64,000 bases of DNA, taken from positions 48,010,848-48,074,847 of the forward strand of contig NC_054535.1 in assembly GCF_017654505.1 (NCBI RefSeq), written 5' to 3'. A program made the translations under genes and the position numbers. The notes below the pieces were generated by a model, which saw nothing but the letters and a program-made list of their open reading frames with translations, ran no database searches and was not told where the DNA came from. Below are positions 10,730 through 21,297 of the stretch, one piece after another (position 1 is the stretch's first letter; each line of letters opens with the position of its first letter). This DNA is from Polyodon spathula. Lineage: Eukaryota > Chordata > Actinopteri > Acipenseriformes > Polyodontidae.

Positions 10730-13700
10730 GTCATATATTTTAAATATGTTTTATATATAAAAATAAATTGCCAATTTTGTTGCAGTTAAAATATATTTTT
10801 AAATTTTACCATTTATTAAAAATACATAAAGAACAGTATATACAGTATTTATAAAGTATGGTTTTCTAAATCCCTTGTTATCAGCCCTGTATAATTCCTT
10901 TGATGCCAGCTAATTAAAAAAAAAAAATCAGCAAATAGGTGTCATCATTCAACACAAAAAGTGTAATCAATTGTAATATCTGATATTATTATATTCAATC
11001 TGAAAAGATGTCTGCATAAAAGCAACATGGAGAAAAACTGAAAGCCAGCAGAAAGCGCCTGAATCCCAAATGCAGGTAGAGTACGAATAAGTCTTTCTAT
11101 GGGAATGTTTTGAACTGGCTCATGCTAATATATCAACAGGTAAATATTTGAGGAATTGTTGTTTAAAGTTTGCTGAGACATTATTGTGTTTATTACAGTA
11201 CATACAGCATATAGAGTAATCAAGTTTTTTTTTTTTTTTAAGTGTTCAAATAACACTGTAATTCAATACACTGTCTAATCCCAAGCGACACAAGATTATA
11301 TAGGTTTTACTGTGCTAAAATAAAAATGCACAATACAGTGCATTTTATATATAATCCTCTTTTGAAAATTCTCCTTTTTTTGTTTTTTACCAAACTGTAA
11401 ATCATTGGGGCCTGTAAGTAAATTAACCGTTTTTGTCCTGGCAGTACCTGAAGTTCCCACCTTATCTGAGTGCCATTTGTTAATATATGCCATCGGAAAT
11501 CACGATGGAACCCCCCCAAGGTCCCAGTCTGAGGTAGTGTAAAAATATGATTTTATTCTTCAGCTCAACAAAAAATAACTTAGGATTGAAAGGGTTAAGT
11601 TGTTTCTTATTGATTTTAGTATTGTAATTTTGCCCAAACTAAAACATTTTGAGAATCAGGCCCATCGTCAGGATTGAGACAATGATAAGTCAGAGCTACA
11701 GGTCAGTTGAGTTAATCATCAATTCGTCAATGGACCAAGCCCATAAACCATTTGCTGCCTTAAGGTGTTGGTGTTGTATTTTTAATTTTGTTTCTATTTT
11801 ATATTGCGATGGAAATTTGCAAAACTAAGTTTTGCCTTGTTGGTTGCTTTATGTCTGCTTTTAAATTCTCAAAGGCACAATTCATGGCTTGTGGTGTTAG
11901 GAAAGCTGATAAATCCTGGTGGAGGATTTTAAATTTCTGGTCACTGCTCCATCATGCATTTTCCCTTGGGCTCCCATGCCTCCTTTATTCCTTACCTACG
12001 AGGCTCTTGCGAATTGGAGATTTTCTCTTCTCATCACTATCCCACACTGCTGTCATGACAACACCGTTTATTTTCTAAAATTGCTTTCCTCTAAGGCTTA
12101 CATATTGTTATTTACTCTTCATGGTTCAAATGTTCCGAAAGCAAACCCAAATGAATGCTGGCTCCTTGGGAACAGTCTGGCAGTCAATATGGTTTCAGTT
12201 ATGCAAATAGGAAAGTTGCATATGAAGATGCAGTTTTTATATCCACTGGGTTCCTAGCCTAACTTTCATTGATAAACAACCATTTTTGCTGTACAAGACA
12301 CATCAGGTATACTAGTTTTAAACACGCTAATTCTTCCGAATGCAGTTGTAATTCTTCAGATTAACATTGAGTGAATATTAAATACTACTATAGACTATTT
12401 GTAAAAATGTGTCTTCACACTATTGGAAAAAACTATTATGAGAAACAAAGGGTTTGTTTTAATAATCTAAATAGTCGTTATGTAACTCTACATTACTCCC
12501 TCTGGGGTTTACCCATGGAGGATATTAATTAATCCCACATCAACATTATTACATTTTTCCTATATAGATCGTTATACAAATTTAATTAACGTTTTTAAAT
12601 AATGGCTTTTTTTGGTGTTTTAAAAGGTGAACTACCTCATCCTGAGAGACAGCAATTCTGGGATATTATAAAAATAAAGGATATATACAGATGATTTAAT
12701 TTCCAATAAATCTGTTTAGAAAATTACATTAAGAAAACTGACTTGATACAAAATCCAATCTTGTAGGCACCAGTTTGTCTTTGCAATCATTACAGAGACT
12801 CTGCATCTACCAAATAACTTAAAAATAAATTTGGTATAAAATCAATTTTGTCTAGTTCCGTGCTTATAAAGATTCTATATTTTCAGTAACAGAAGACATT
12901 TTCTGACATTTCTCCATTGTAAATAAAAAAAAGAAAACAATAGGACAACACTGTAATTGTTTATTTTCTTTCTCCAGTGATCGTTATACATGTCTTGAAA
13001 TAAAGATCTTAAGCTGTACACAAAGCTGTGGTAAGACTTTTTGGAAGGAGACCTACATTTGGAAGAATTATTAACTGCCAGACCTATCCTAAAAATCTGC
13101 TGGCCCAGCATATACAAAAAATAGGTTGCTAATGTAGCCCCCTTTTTCTGCACCTGTGTTCAGGCAGGGGCACGGCTACAGCGGCAGCAGCAATAGAGAG
13201 GCAATGGGTAGACTTGCTGTGTTTTAACAAAAGCACAGCTTCAGCATTCAGATCGGGTATACTAACTAAAATAACATAACTATACACATTATTTAACTCA
13301 AGGGGAACATAGCGCCAGTCATAATAATACTCATAAAAAAGAAATATAATAACGTTGATCGTATAGTGGTAATTTTATACAAAATCTATGGTTTGTATAC
13401 AATGTAGATACAAATTCATTCAATGTGCTATGTGCAGTATGTCTTATTAAATTTACATAGAAATTTAGAGATATTTTAGAAATAAAAGATGTCTAAGATT
13501 TATTCAGTTTCTTTTATAGAAAACTAAGTACAGTGTAAAAAACTAATTTTTCATGCTAGGTAATTAAACTTGTGTTAAAACAAAGCCTTTACTTGATTTT
13601 TCTGACACAGTATGCTATCTAAGGAAGTTGTATATGTCTCTTTTGTAGTAGCCGTTACAGGAATTATACTGGAACATACACATTGCCATCATTAACAGCT

Positions 13701-14720
13701 CGGGTGACTTTCAATTGTTTTTCAATCATTATATATTAATGAGTTCCGTAATTGTACTCATATCATGGATTAATAAAACACATAATCAATAGCATGTGAT
13801 TTATAATTCAATTACAAATGTGCTAAAGTAAACTGTGGTGTGTGCCTGCTCATGCATTAACGATATGCCTTCCTTCTCAGGAGCACTCTAATATAGTGCA
13901 TTTCCACCTCTTAAAATGTTCACTTTATATTTTACAGATACATACATATAGTTTCCTTTGCAGTGCATTAGGAATATTATAAGACATATGGTTTGCTGAA
14001 GGGTATAGTTTTTCTGTCACTTCCAAGGTGAAATTCACAAAATAAGTAGGTGGGTGGCCTTAGCTAGTTGCCTTGGAAATGTATAAATGATACCTAACTT
14101 ACAAACCCCATACATTCTTGTTATATAGACTGTTGGCTGGGTAAATAGTACAGTATTTCTATTTTGCTAATACGCTCTTGACTGTAAATTTGCTCTTTAT
14201 CTTTTCTAAGCTATATTTTAAACTGCGGGACTAATCTTACACGTTTTGATAATACATGCTGCACACTGCAGTTTCTTTAATGCAACTCTCACAAATTAAA
14301 AAAAAAAAAGTTAAAAAGACTTTATGTCATCTACATTTCCCTAATTCTTAATTTAATACCTATTTGACTCACCGTTATGTACGTATAGTGTGTGATTTGA
14401 TGTTGTTATTTATTTTGCTCAACATATAATTATTTTCCATCAACACATTTCTTTATCAGTGAGCACGTTTGTAATGGTATAAAAATACAGTGTGTTCCTG
14501 TCATTTTTTTGCTTCACTGTTTACATTATGATAACTTTGATAAATTTTTACACAAATAGACCAATGAATCAGACCACACTGTTTAATAAATGGGGGGGGG
14601 GGCTTTATATTGTGTAACCTCTGTCAGAGAATTGTTTTCAGCATTCAATTTTATTATTATTACAAGAACAGACTTCTTGAAGAAAATCTTTCATTTAAAC
14701 GTTTAAATTAAGTACAACTT
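10730..14720. other. Long AT-rich stretch without genes or recognised repeats
   Basis: Four kilobases with only homopolymer runs (for example 11225-11238 and 14302-14310) and a G run at 14592-14601. No open frame carries a domain. It could hold conserved non-coding elements, but that cannot be judged from one sequence. Confidence 0.4.
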
Positions 14721-14721
14721 A

Positions 14722-14726
14722 CAATA

Positions 14727-14791
<65 letters not shown>
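14722..14791. repeat. (AT)n microsatellite
   Basis: A nearly pure AT dinucleotide tract of about 70 bp, directly abutting the start of the gypsy LTR at 14792. Confidence 0.95.
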
Positions 14792-14795
<4 letters not shown>

Positions 14796-14849
14796 GCCCA
14801 GTGGTAAAATGCTACTAACGTATATACAGATAGTTTGTCTGGTAACAGT

Positions 14850-15823
14850 GTGCAAAAACAAAAGGACCATTGGTTCTGCGATAATAGATAAGAATCCAAG
14901 GACCTTACTGTTAGGTGCAAGGCCTATTTGTGTAGGGGTAAGTGAGACAAGTGTTATATCTTTTTGGAGGCATCACTGGGATCAGCCTTGTGATGAAGCA
15001 GTGCAACTGATTAAAGACCGATTCTACTGGCCTCGCCTGGCTGCTGATGTAGAACAGTACATCAAGACTCGCAACTAACGAGTTCTGGACCACTTGACCT
15101 GGTAAGCATCGATTTCTTGTCTTTGGAACCTGACTCGAAAGGGATAGCGAATGTGCTAGTCATCACAGATCACTACACCCGCTATGCTCAGGCTTTCCCT
15201 ACACGAGATCAAAAAGCTCTGACAGTAGCAAAGATTTTGTGGGAGAAATTCTTTGTGTACTATGGATTGCCCGCCAGGATCCATTAGGATCAAGGGTGTG
15301 ATTTTGAGAGTAGGCTCATTAAGGAAATGTTGGGTTTGTTAGGGATCCGGAAGACACACACCACCCCATATCATCTTGAAGGAGATCCGCAGCCGGAGCA
15401 TTTCAATAGAAAATTGATGGACATGCTTGGGACCTTGGACGTATCCAAGAAGAAACGGTGGAGCCAGCACATCATTCAAATGGTCCACGCATACAATTGT
15501 ACAAGGAATGATGCCACTGAGTATTCACCCTATTTCCTAATGTTTGGGAGAGAGGCACGTTTGCCAGTGGATCTGTGTTTTGGCATTTCATCTGACAATG
15601 ACACTCAAGAAGAGTACCAGCAATATGTATTGAGGATGAAGACCGAACTGAAAAAAGCATACAGGCTTGCGATGCAAAATGCACAGCAGAGCCATGAACG
15701 GAACAAAGAATGGTACGATAGGTTAGTCCGTGAACAGCACTTGGAAGAGGGAGACCAGGTCCTACTAAGGAATTTAGAGGTCCTGGGGAAGCATAAGCTG
15801 GCTGATAAGAACATAAGAAAATA
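14850..15823 (+). pseudogene. Gypsy integrase, N-terminal and core part
   Basis: 14940-15078 encodes the HHCC-type zinc finger region (HHWDQPCDEAVQLIKDRFYWP), but its end is damaged by a stop after IKTRN. The core follows at about 15110-15500: SIDFLSLEPDSKG with the first catalytic Asp, a DQGCDFES block with the second Asp next to an in-frame stop, and QPEHFNRKL holding the catalytic Glu. The downstream segment (NEWYDR-like region, LEEGDQVLLRNLEVLGKHKLADK) matches the integrase C-terminal region of gypsy elements and is cut at 15809 by the LINE. Stops and a frame change make it non-functional. Confidence 0.82.
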
Positions 15824-16956
15824 AGAAAGTTTACAAACGAGAGGAGGCCATTCGGCCCATCTTGCTCGTTTAGTTGTTAGTAGCTTATTGATCCCAGAAT
15901 CTCATCAAGCAGCTTCTTGAAGGATCCCAGGGTGTCAGCTTCAACAACATTACTGGGCGGTTGATTCCAGACCCTCACAATTCTCTGAGTAAAAAAGTGC
16001 CTCCTATTTTCTGTTCTGAATGGCCCTTTGTCTAATCTCCATTTGTGACCCCTGGTACTTGTTTCTTTTTTCAGGCTGAAAAAGTCCCTTGGGTGGACAC
16101 TGTCAATACCTTTTAGAATTTTGAATGCTTGAATTAGGTCGCCTGCGTGCAGTACCTTACACTTTTCTCTATTAAATGTCATTTGCCATGTGTCTGCCCA
16201 GTTTTGAATCTTGTCTAGATCATTTTGAATGACCTTTGCTGCTACAACAGTGTTTGCCACTCTTCCTACTTTTGTGTCGTCAGCAAATTTAACAAGTTTG
16301 CTTACTATACCAGAATCTAAATCATTAATGTAGATTAGGAATAGCAGAGGACCTAATACTGATCCCTGTGGTACACCGCTGGTTACCACACTCCATTCTG
16401 AGGTTTTTCCTCTAATCAGTACTTTCTGTTTTCTACATGTTAACCACTCCCTAATCCATGTACATGTGTTTCCTTGAATCCCAACTACGTTCAGTTTGAG
16501 AATTAATCATTTTTGCGGGACTTTGTCAAAAGCTTTCTAGAAATCTAAATAAACCATGTCATATGCTTTGCAATTATCCATTATCGATGTTGCATCCTCA
16601 AAAAAATCAAGTTAGTTAGACACGATCTCCCTTTCCTAAAACCATGTTGACTGTCTCCCAGAACCCTGTTACCATAAAGGTAATTTTCCATTTTGGATCC
16701 TACTATAGTTTCCATAAGTTTGCATATAATAGAAGTCAGGCTTACTGGTCTGTCATTACCTGGTTCAGTTTTGTTTCCCTTTTTGTGGATCGGTTTTACG
16801 TTTGCAATTTTCCAATCTGTCGGTACCACCCCTGTGTCAAGAGACTGTTGCATGATCTTGGTTAGCGGTTTGTAAATTACCTCTTTCATTTCTTTGAGTA
16901 CTACTGGGAGGATCTTATCCGGCCCAGGGGATTTATTTATTTTAAGAGCTCCCAGA
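15809..16956 (-). mobile_element. CR1/Rex-like LINE, 5'-truncated and internally deleted
   Basis: On the minus strand the reverse transcriptase reads KSPGPDKILPVVLKEM (fingers) and GNDRPVSLTSIICKLMETIV at 16581-16956, then, after a damaged stretch, [20 protein letters not shown] and the catalytic box FADDTK at about 16270-16287. After CKVLHAG the frame runs straight into DLIQAFKILKG and the C-terminal RRHFFTQRIVRVWNQPP block, so the usual segment between palm and C-terminal domain is missing. The 3' end lies at 15809 with an AAGAACATAAGAAA-type repeat tail. I associate this 3' sequence with repeats of basal ray-finned fishes. The clade name is inferred from motifs. Confidence 0.8.
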
Positions 16957-17565
16957 CTTACCTGTTTACCGAGTGAAACCCGAAAGAGGCAGTGGTCCTT
17001 GGAAGACACTCCATCGGAACCAATTATTGCCCATTGGACATTTGGTGAGGATGCCTGGACCCTCAAAGGTGGCTCAGAAACCCACCGTGATTAAGAAAGG
17101 ACATAAAGGAGCCAGGGCCAGCCTTGATTGTGAGCCAGAAAGTTCACTAATGGAACCAGAGGTTCCAAAGAAAGTTGCATCTTACTCATCTGATTCAGAA
17201 GACGAAGAGATGCTAAGATACTGGAATGACCCACCAGTGTGGCCGGGCCCTACACGAAGAGAGCACCCCAGACGATCATCATCACAACCGACAGTTGATG
17301 CACAGGAGGCTGATGAAGACAGTCTTGGAGAACCTGAAGATGACGAAAACCAGGATCCAGTAATAGGAATGCTCGAGACGGAGGAGGTTCATGAGGTTGA
17401 CGGACCTGAGGATGAAGAAGTGGTAAAATCTGATGAGGAATGGGAAGGTAGAAGATGTCTCCGAAGTGATATTAAGCTGGTAGTTCGGTTAACTTATGAT
17501 GAACCAAGAGTTCCTACGGAGGAACCGCTATTGATTGTGCATCGTGGTACAGGTTTGAATGATTA
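16957..17565 (+). pseudogene. Gypsy pol C-terminal tail, acidic
   Basis: Immediately after the LINE the gypsy frame resumes with LPVYRVKPERGSGPWKTLHR and HLLPIGHLV, the end of the integrase C-terminal domain. It then runs about 150 residues rich in Asp and Glu (SDSEDEEMLRYWND and several EDDE or PEDEE clusters) to the stop at 17563-17565. About a dozen codons of the ancestral integrase seem to be absent at the LINE junction. The acidic tail resembles the C-terminal extension seen in some vertebrate gypsy pol proteins. Its role is unknown. Confidence 0.7.
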
Positions 17566-17698
17566 GGTGTATCCTATGTCGTGTGACACCTCCCCAAAAT
17601 CTCCCATTATAAAGAGAGAATGTGAGTATTGTGTCAATGTGGTTGTACTTAAAAGTTAGTCTGTTGGGGACAACCAGACATTTTAAGTGGGGGAGGAT

Positions 17699-18591
17699 GT
17701 AGCCCAGTGGTAAAATGCTACTAACGTTTATACAGAAATTCCATATAGAATATATTTGGACGGCTTTAGGACCTGTTTTGCAGCAGAGTAGACTCAGCGG
17801 GAAGTGTTCTCATAGCCAATGAGGCATCGTGTGTTAAAGTGATCTCCCGAGAGCCAATAGAAATCGTCCCTGCAAGAGTGGGAGGGAGTCTCAGGGAAAA
17901 GTTTTGGGAAAAAAAAGAGAATAGATGGGAATCTGAAAAAATAAAAACGGGAGCTAGAATAGAGCAGTACAGAGTAAGTGATTCAGCAGAGTAAAAGTGA
18001 GGATTTCTTAAGTGAGGAAATTCCTATAAACTTTAGTAGACAGTACTTCAGTTTAAACAAGTTTCAGAAGAGTATTCTGTTACTTCTGCTTTTATTTCTT
18101 TTGAGTTCACGTACCAAGCTCTTGTTTTATTTTAAGCAGCGTAGGTCTGTCAGGTTACGTAGTCACTCAGTACGAGTTATTTTCTTTAGGCATTGTTATA
18201 TACAGTATTGTTAAAACAACATATTGTTTTGCAAAATTTAAGTTCAAGCACCGTTAATACGTGCTTGAAATGAAAGTAAAGAGACAGTGACTAGATTGTA
18301 AAATAAACGGAGCAATTGAGAAGTGGCTGGACAGTGTTTGAAAAGGACCACGTTTCCAGATAGAGAGAGAGAGAGAGAGAGAGGTAGACTGCAGCAACAG
18401 AGAGGTTTGCCGTGATCCAGAGACCGCAAGCAATCGAGAGCTGCAACTGGGAGAAGAAATTCAGAATTGTGAGTTTTTCCACAAAGTGTTTCTTTTAAAA
18501 TAGCAAGCGTTCTCAATAAAGCTTGTGAAGGGGCCATTATGTTTTATTTCTAGGCCACAACGTACCCGAGCCATGATTCAGGCCTGCAACA
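17699..18591 (+). mobile_element. 3' LTR of the deleted gypsy
   Basis: Starts TGTAGCCCAGTGG, identical to the surviving 5' LTR stub, after a purine-rich tract (agtgggggaggatg) that fits a polypurine tract. Contains a (GA)n run at 18362-18382 and AATAAA near 18516. The right boundary is an estimate. Confidence 0.6.
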
Positions 18592-18699
18592 GTGTGTGTT
18601 TGTTCGTCTCCCTAGATGTGTGTTACACGTGGGGCTGGAGTGCACTCCACTAGTGTTTATTTTGAATTAACTATATCAGAAGAGTACATTTGAGTTAAA

Positions 18700-20734
18700 T
18701 GTTAGCCTGCGTAGTTCAGGAGGCGTGCAGCAAAGGGGTTTCCAATTTCCTGTCAATTAGTACCTATTTACTATTTAAGCCCTGATCACTTGCACCTTTG
18801 CTGTCTAGCGTTTCATTTTTGTAGCACAAGCTCAGACGTCATCTTTTCATGTTTCTACGCTAATCTACACTTCGTTGCCTTTCACTGGAGGTCAATTCTC
18901 TGCGCAGCGCTCCCAAGTTATTATCAAATATTTTCCTACCTGCTCTGGTGCTGCTTCTCATCATTCAGCTTCTCCATTCGGCTGCAGGAGCTCCAGTGTT
19001 AGTCTTTCTTGCTCTTTCCAGCCTCCCGACCAGCAACAGCACTGTTCAAACTGCAGCTTCATTTCTCATCTCGTCCACATCTTCATTAGACAAACTGGCC
19101 CTCCACTAAAATCTCTAAAGCTCCTTCAACAGGACATTGACATTCCCGTCGTCAGCGTTTGCCTTGCCATTGCTCCTCTATTTAATCCAACATAAAGATC
19201 TGTCAGCTGAACATTCCTTTACTCTTCGCTCGCAATCAAGTGCCCCACAAATTTTATATAGTCTCTAAGCTGGTTTGCTATCACTGTGAAGCTCACACGC
19301 TCCAGCTTTTCTACACATCCCCGCAGTTTGTTGTCATTCCGAGGGATTTACAGAAGACCCCTTCCTCCTCAAATTTTTGTAGCAACTGACATTCTCCAAT
19401 TTCAACAGTTCCCCTCTTCAAGGACCTGGTCATAAAGCAACCTTACTCAGCTGTTTGAGATGCTCAGTAGCTACCTTCATAGTAACATCCTGCTTTCCTG
19501 CATCACGCATCCATTCCTGTGACTTATTCCTGTTCCCAGATTCATCTTTCCTCATCTGGCACTGCTCCTCCAGTCCGACCAGCTTCATCAAAAGTCATCA
19601 TTTCACCAATGCGAGCCGCTAGTCAGTCATGGAACCATGTCCTACTACTTATCAATGTTTCAGTCAATGTCCTCCTACCCCCAATAGACAATAAACTGCT
19701 TCCGACCAATCAATAGGTTTTGCACACGCCTCGGAGTAACATATTCTTCATCCTCTCTGGTTCTGCAGCTGTCTCAGATCTTTGCAATCTTCATCTCTGC
19801 CCAAAAGCAGCCCCATCTCTGGCTCCATCTAAATCGGCCTTAACACCGAAAGACCAATATCTTCTGCATTCAGCAGATCCCTACTCTCTGCATCAGACCA
19901 CCGCACTCTACCGATGGTAGTCCTCCGTCTCTATTCCAGATCTCTGCTTCAGCAAATCTCTGTTCTCACAGCTGGGTCTCTGCAACTACTGACAGCACTA
20001 CACTGTTTTCTTCCTCAGACCTCTGCTCTGTTCAGCAGATCCTGCCCTCTACTGTTAATTGCTCCTCACTACAGCAGATCTCCACTCCCTCTTCAGATCT
20101 GTTCACTACCGCAGCTGCAAAGTCGCTCTAGTTTACTGTTGAAGTCTGCAGCTGCACTTCTCCAGAGCCAACAATGTTCCCGCCTTCCCCCAATATGCAG
20201 ATCGTGGCAGTATTCCCACAATCAAGGCTAATGCTAATCTCCATCTAATCAAAATACGGGACACTTCTTCAGCAATCCTATTCCTCCCAAATGTTACAGC
20301 ATTAATACCTGGTTTGAGATGTGGTAAGAGACTGGAAATCTGTCTTGATTATGAGTTAAGGATTTTCACTATTAAGAGAATAACTTGTGTTGCGAAACCC
20401 AAATCTCTGAATGTGAGTTTACCTTTTCCATTTCAAGCAGACATGATAGTAGCAAACCGCTGATTGATCCTGTATTAACTAACACCTAGAAAGGCGGCAT
20501 CTCATCTTTGCCCTCATTTCTAGAACACGGGGCGCAAAGGAGCCGTGCTTCCCCAGTAGCCATTTCATGTTCGGTCAGTCCAGCTGCCACCTCAGCCCTC
20601 AGTTCCAGCTCTTCTTCTGCCTCTACTTTCGGTATCCAAGTTCAGTCAGTTGGTCCCATTTGATTCCACAACCCTCATCCAGAATCCTCAGCTTCTCCAG
20701 ATGCTATTTAACTGAAACCTACTCTCAGTAACCC
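18700..20734 (+). other. 5' half of a decayed tyrosine-recombinase element (inferred)
   Basis: A stretch rich in C and T with a TATTTAAG box near 18770 and many short Ser/Pro/Leu/Cys-rich open frames, none with a recognised domain. It continues in base composition and style across the Gmr1 insertion into 26236-28180, where a tyrosine recombinase can be read. I therefore treat it as the upstream part of the same element, interrupted at aaccc (20730-20734). No reverse transcriptase motif was found in it, so a DIRS-like or a Crypton-like identity cannot be decided. Confidence 0.4.
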
Positions 20735-21278
20735 TGTGATGAGTCAAAGGGGTTTCGGTCTGCAATTCAGCCTCCCAACAGTAGAAGGCATCAAACCAAC
20801 TCGGGACTTCCCTTACCAAGGTCTTGTGACCATGACAAAAGTCATCTTTTTGAGGGGCGGCACCTTGGTGAGGGGCGGAAGTACGAGTATGTAAATTCCA
20901 GCCACTGGAGTCAAGTGAAATTAAGGATACCTGTCAGTTTGGGATTGGTGATCCACTGACTACCGGGGCGGGGTTTGCATACTAAAGGGAACGTGCTACT
21001 GTGTTCGGGGTTGGTCCTAAGGAATGGTGAGGAATGGAGGCCTTACTAACTTGGCTCTTTTCTGTTTTGATTCCTTTTTGTTTTATTTTTGGATTTAAGC
21101 AGAGCGCGAAGAGGACTAAGAGGCTTCCGTTCCTTTATTTTTGATTACTCCAGCACTCCCTCCCTCACATCCTTCTTTATTATTTTTCTTTTTTTTTTCC
21201 ATGTAATATTAAATAAAATTTTAATTTTTACACATAAATCACTGTCTGGAAAATCCATTTTTACTCACACGCCTCACA
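20735..21278 (+). repeat. 5' LTR of the Gmr1-type element
   Basis: 544 bp, TGTGATGAG...CCTCACA, including AATAAA-type signals near 21210. Compared with the 3' LTR it lacks a block of roughly 50 bp near 21027 (the 3' copy has the extra text at about 25930-25990). A primer-site-like tggtgtcattgtggga follows at 21281. Confidence 0.93.
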
Positions 21279-21297
21279 CGTGGTGTCATTGTGGGAG

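Larger units (their letters stand above)
14792..18591 (+). mobile_element. Internally deleted Ty3/gypsy retrotransposon
   Basis: The sequence tgtagcccagtggtaaaatg occurs at 14792 and again at 17699, marking the starts of the two LTRs. The 5' LTR is reduced to about 38 bp and jumps directly into integrase coding sequence, so most of the LTR, gag, protease, reverse transcriptase and RNase H are missing. The junction lies in or next to tatacaga. The interior keeps an integrase, a CR1-like LINE insertion (15809-16956) and an acidic C-terminal coding tail to 17565. The 3' LTR carries AATAAA near 18516; its end is placed at about 18591 (CTGCAACA) by inference. No target duplication was confirmed. 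Confidence 0.72.

Noticed and set aside
14708..14920. Ile/Tyr-repeat open frames at AT tracts (also at 40486, 47193 and 57218)
   Set aside because: Artefacts of reading (AT)n microsatellites.
19519..20231. Ser/Leu-rich open frames as a secreted protein gene
   Set aside because: C/T-rich, low-complexity text in several frames, flanking a mobile element; no signal peptide or domain pattern is convincing.
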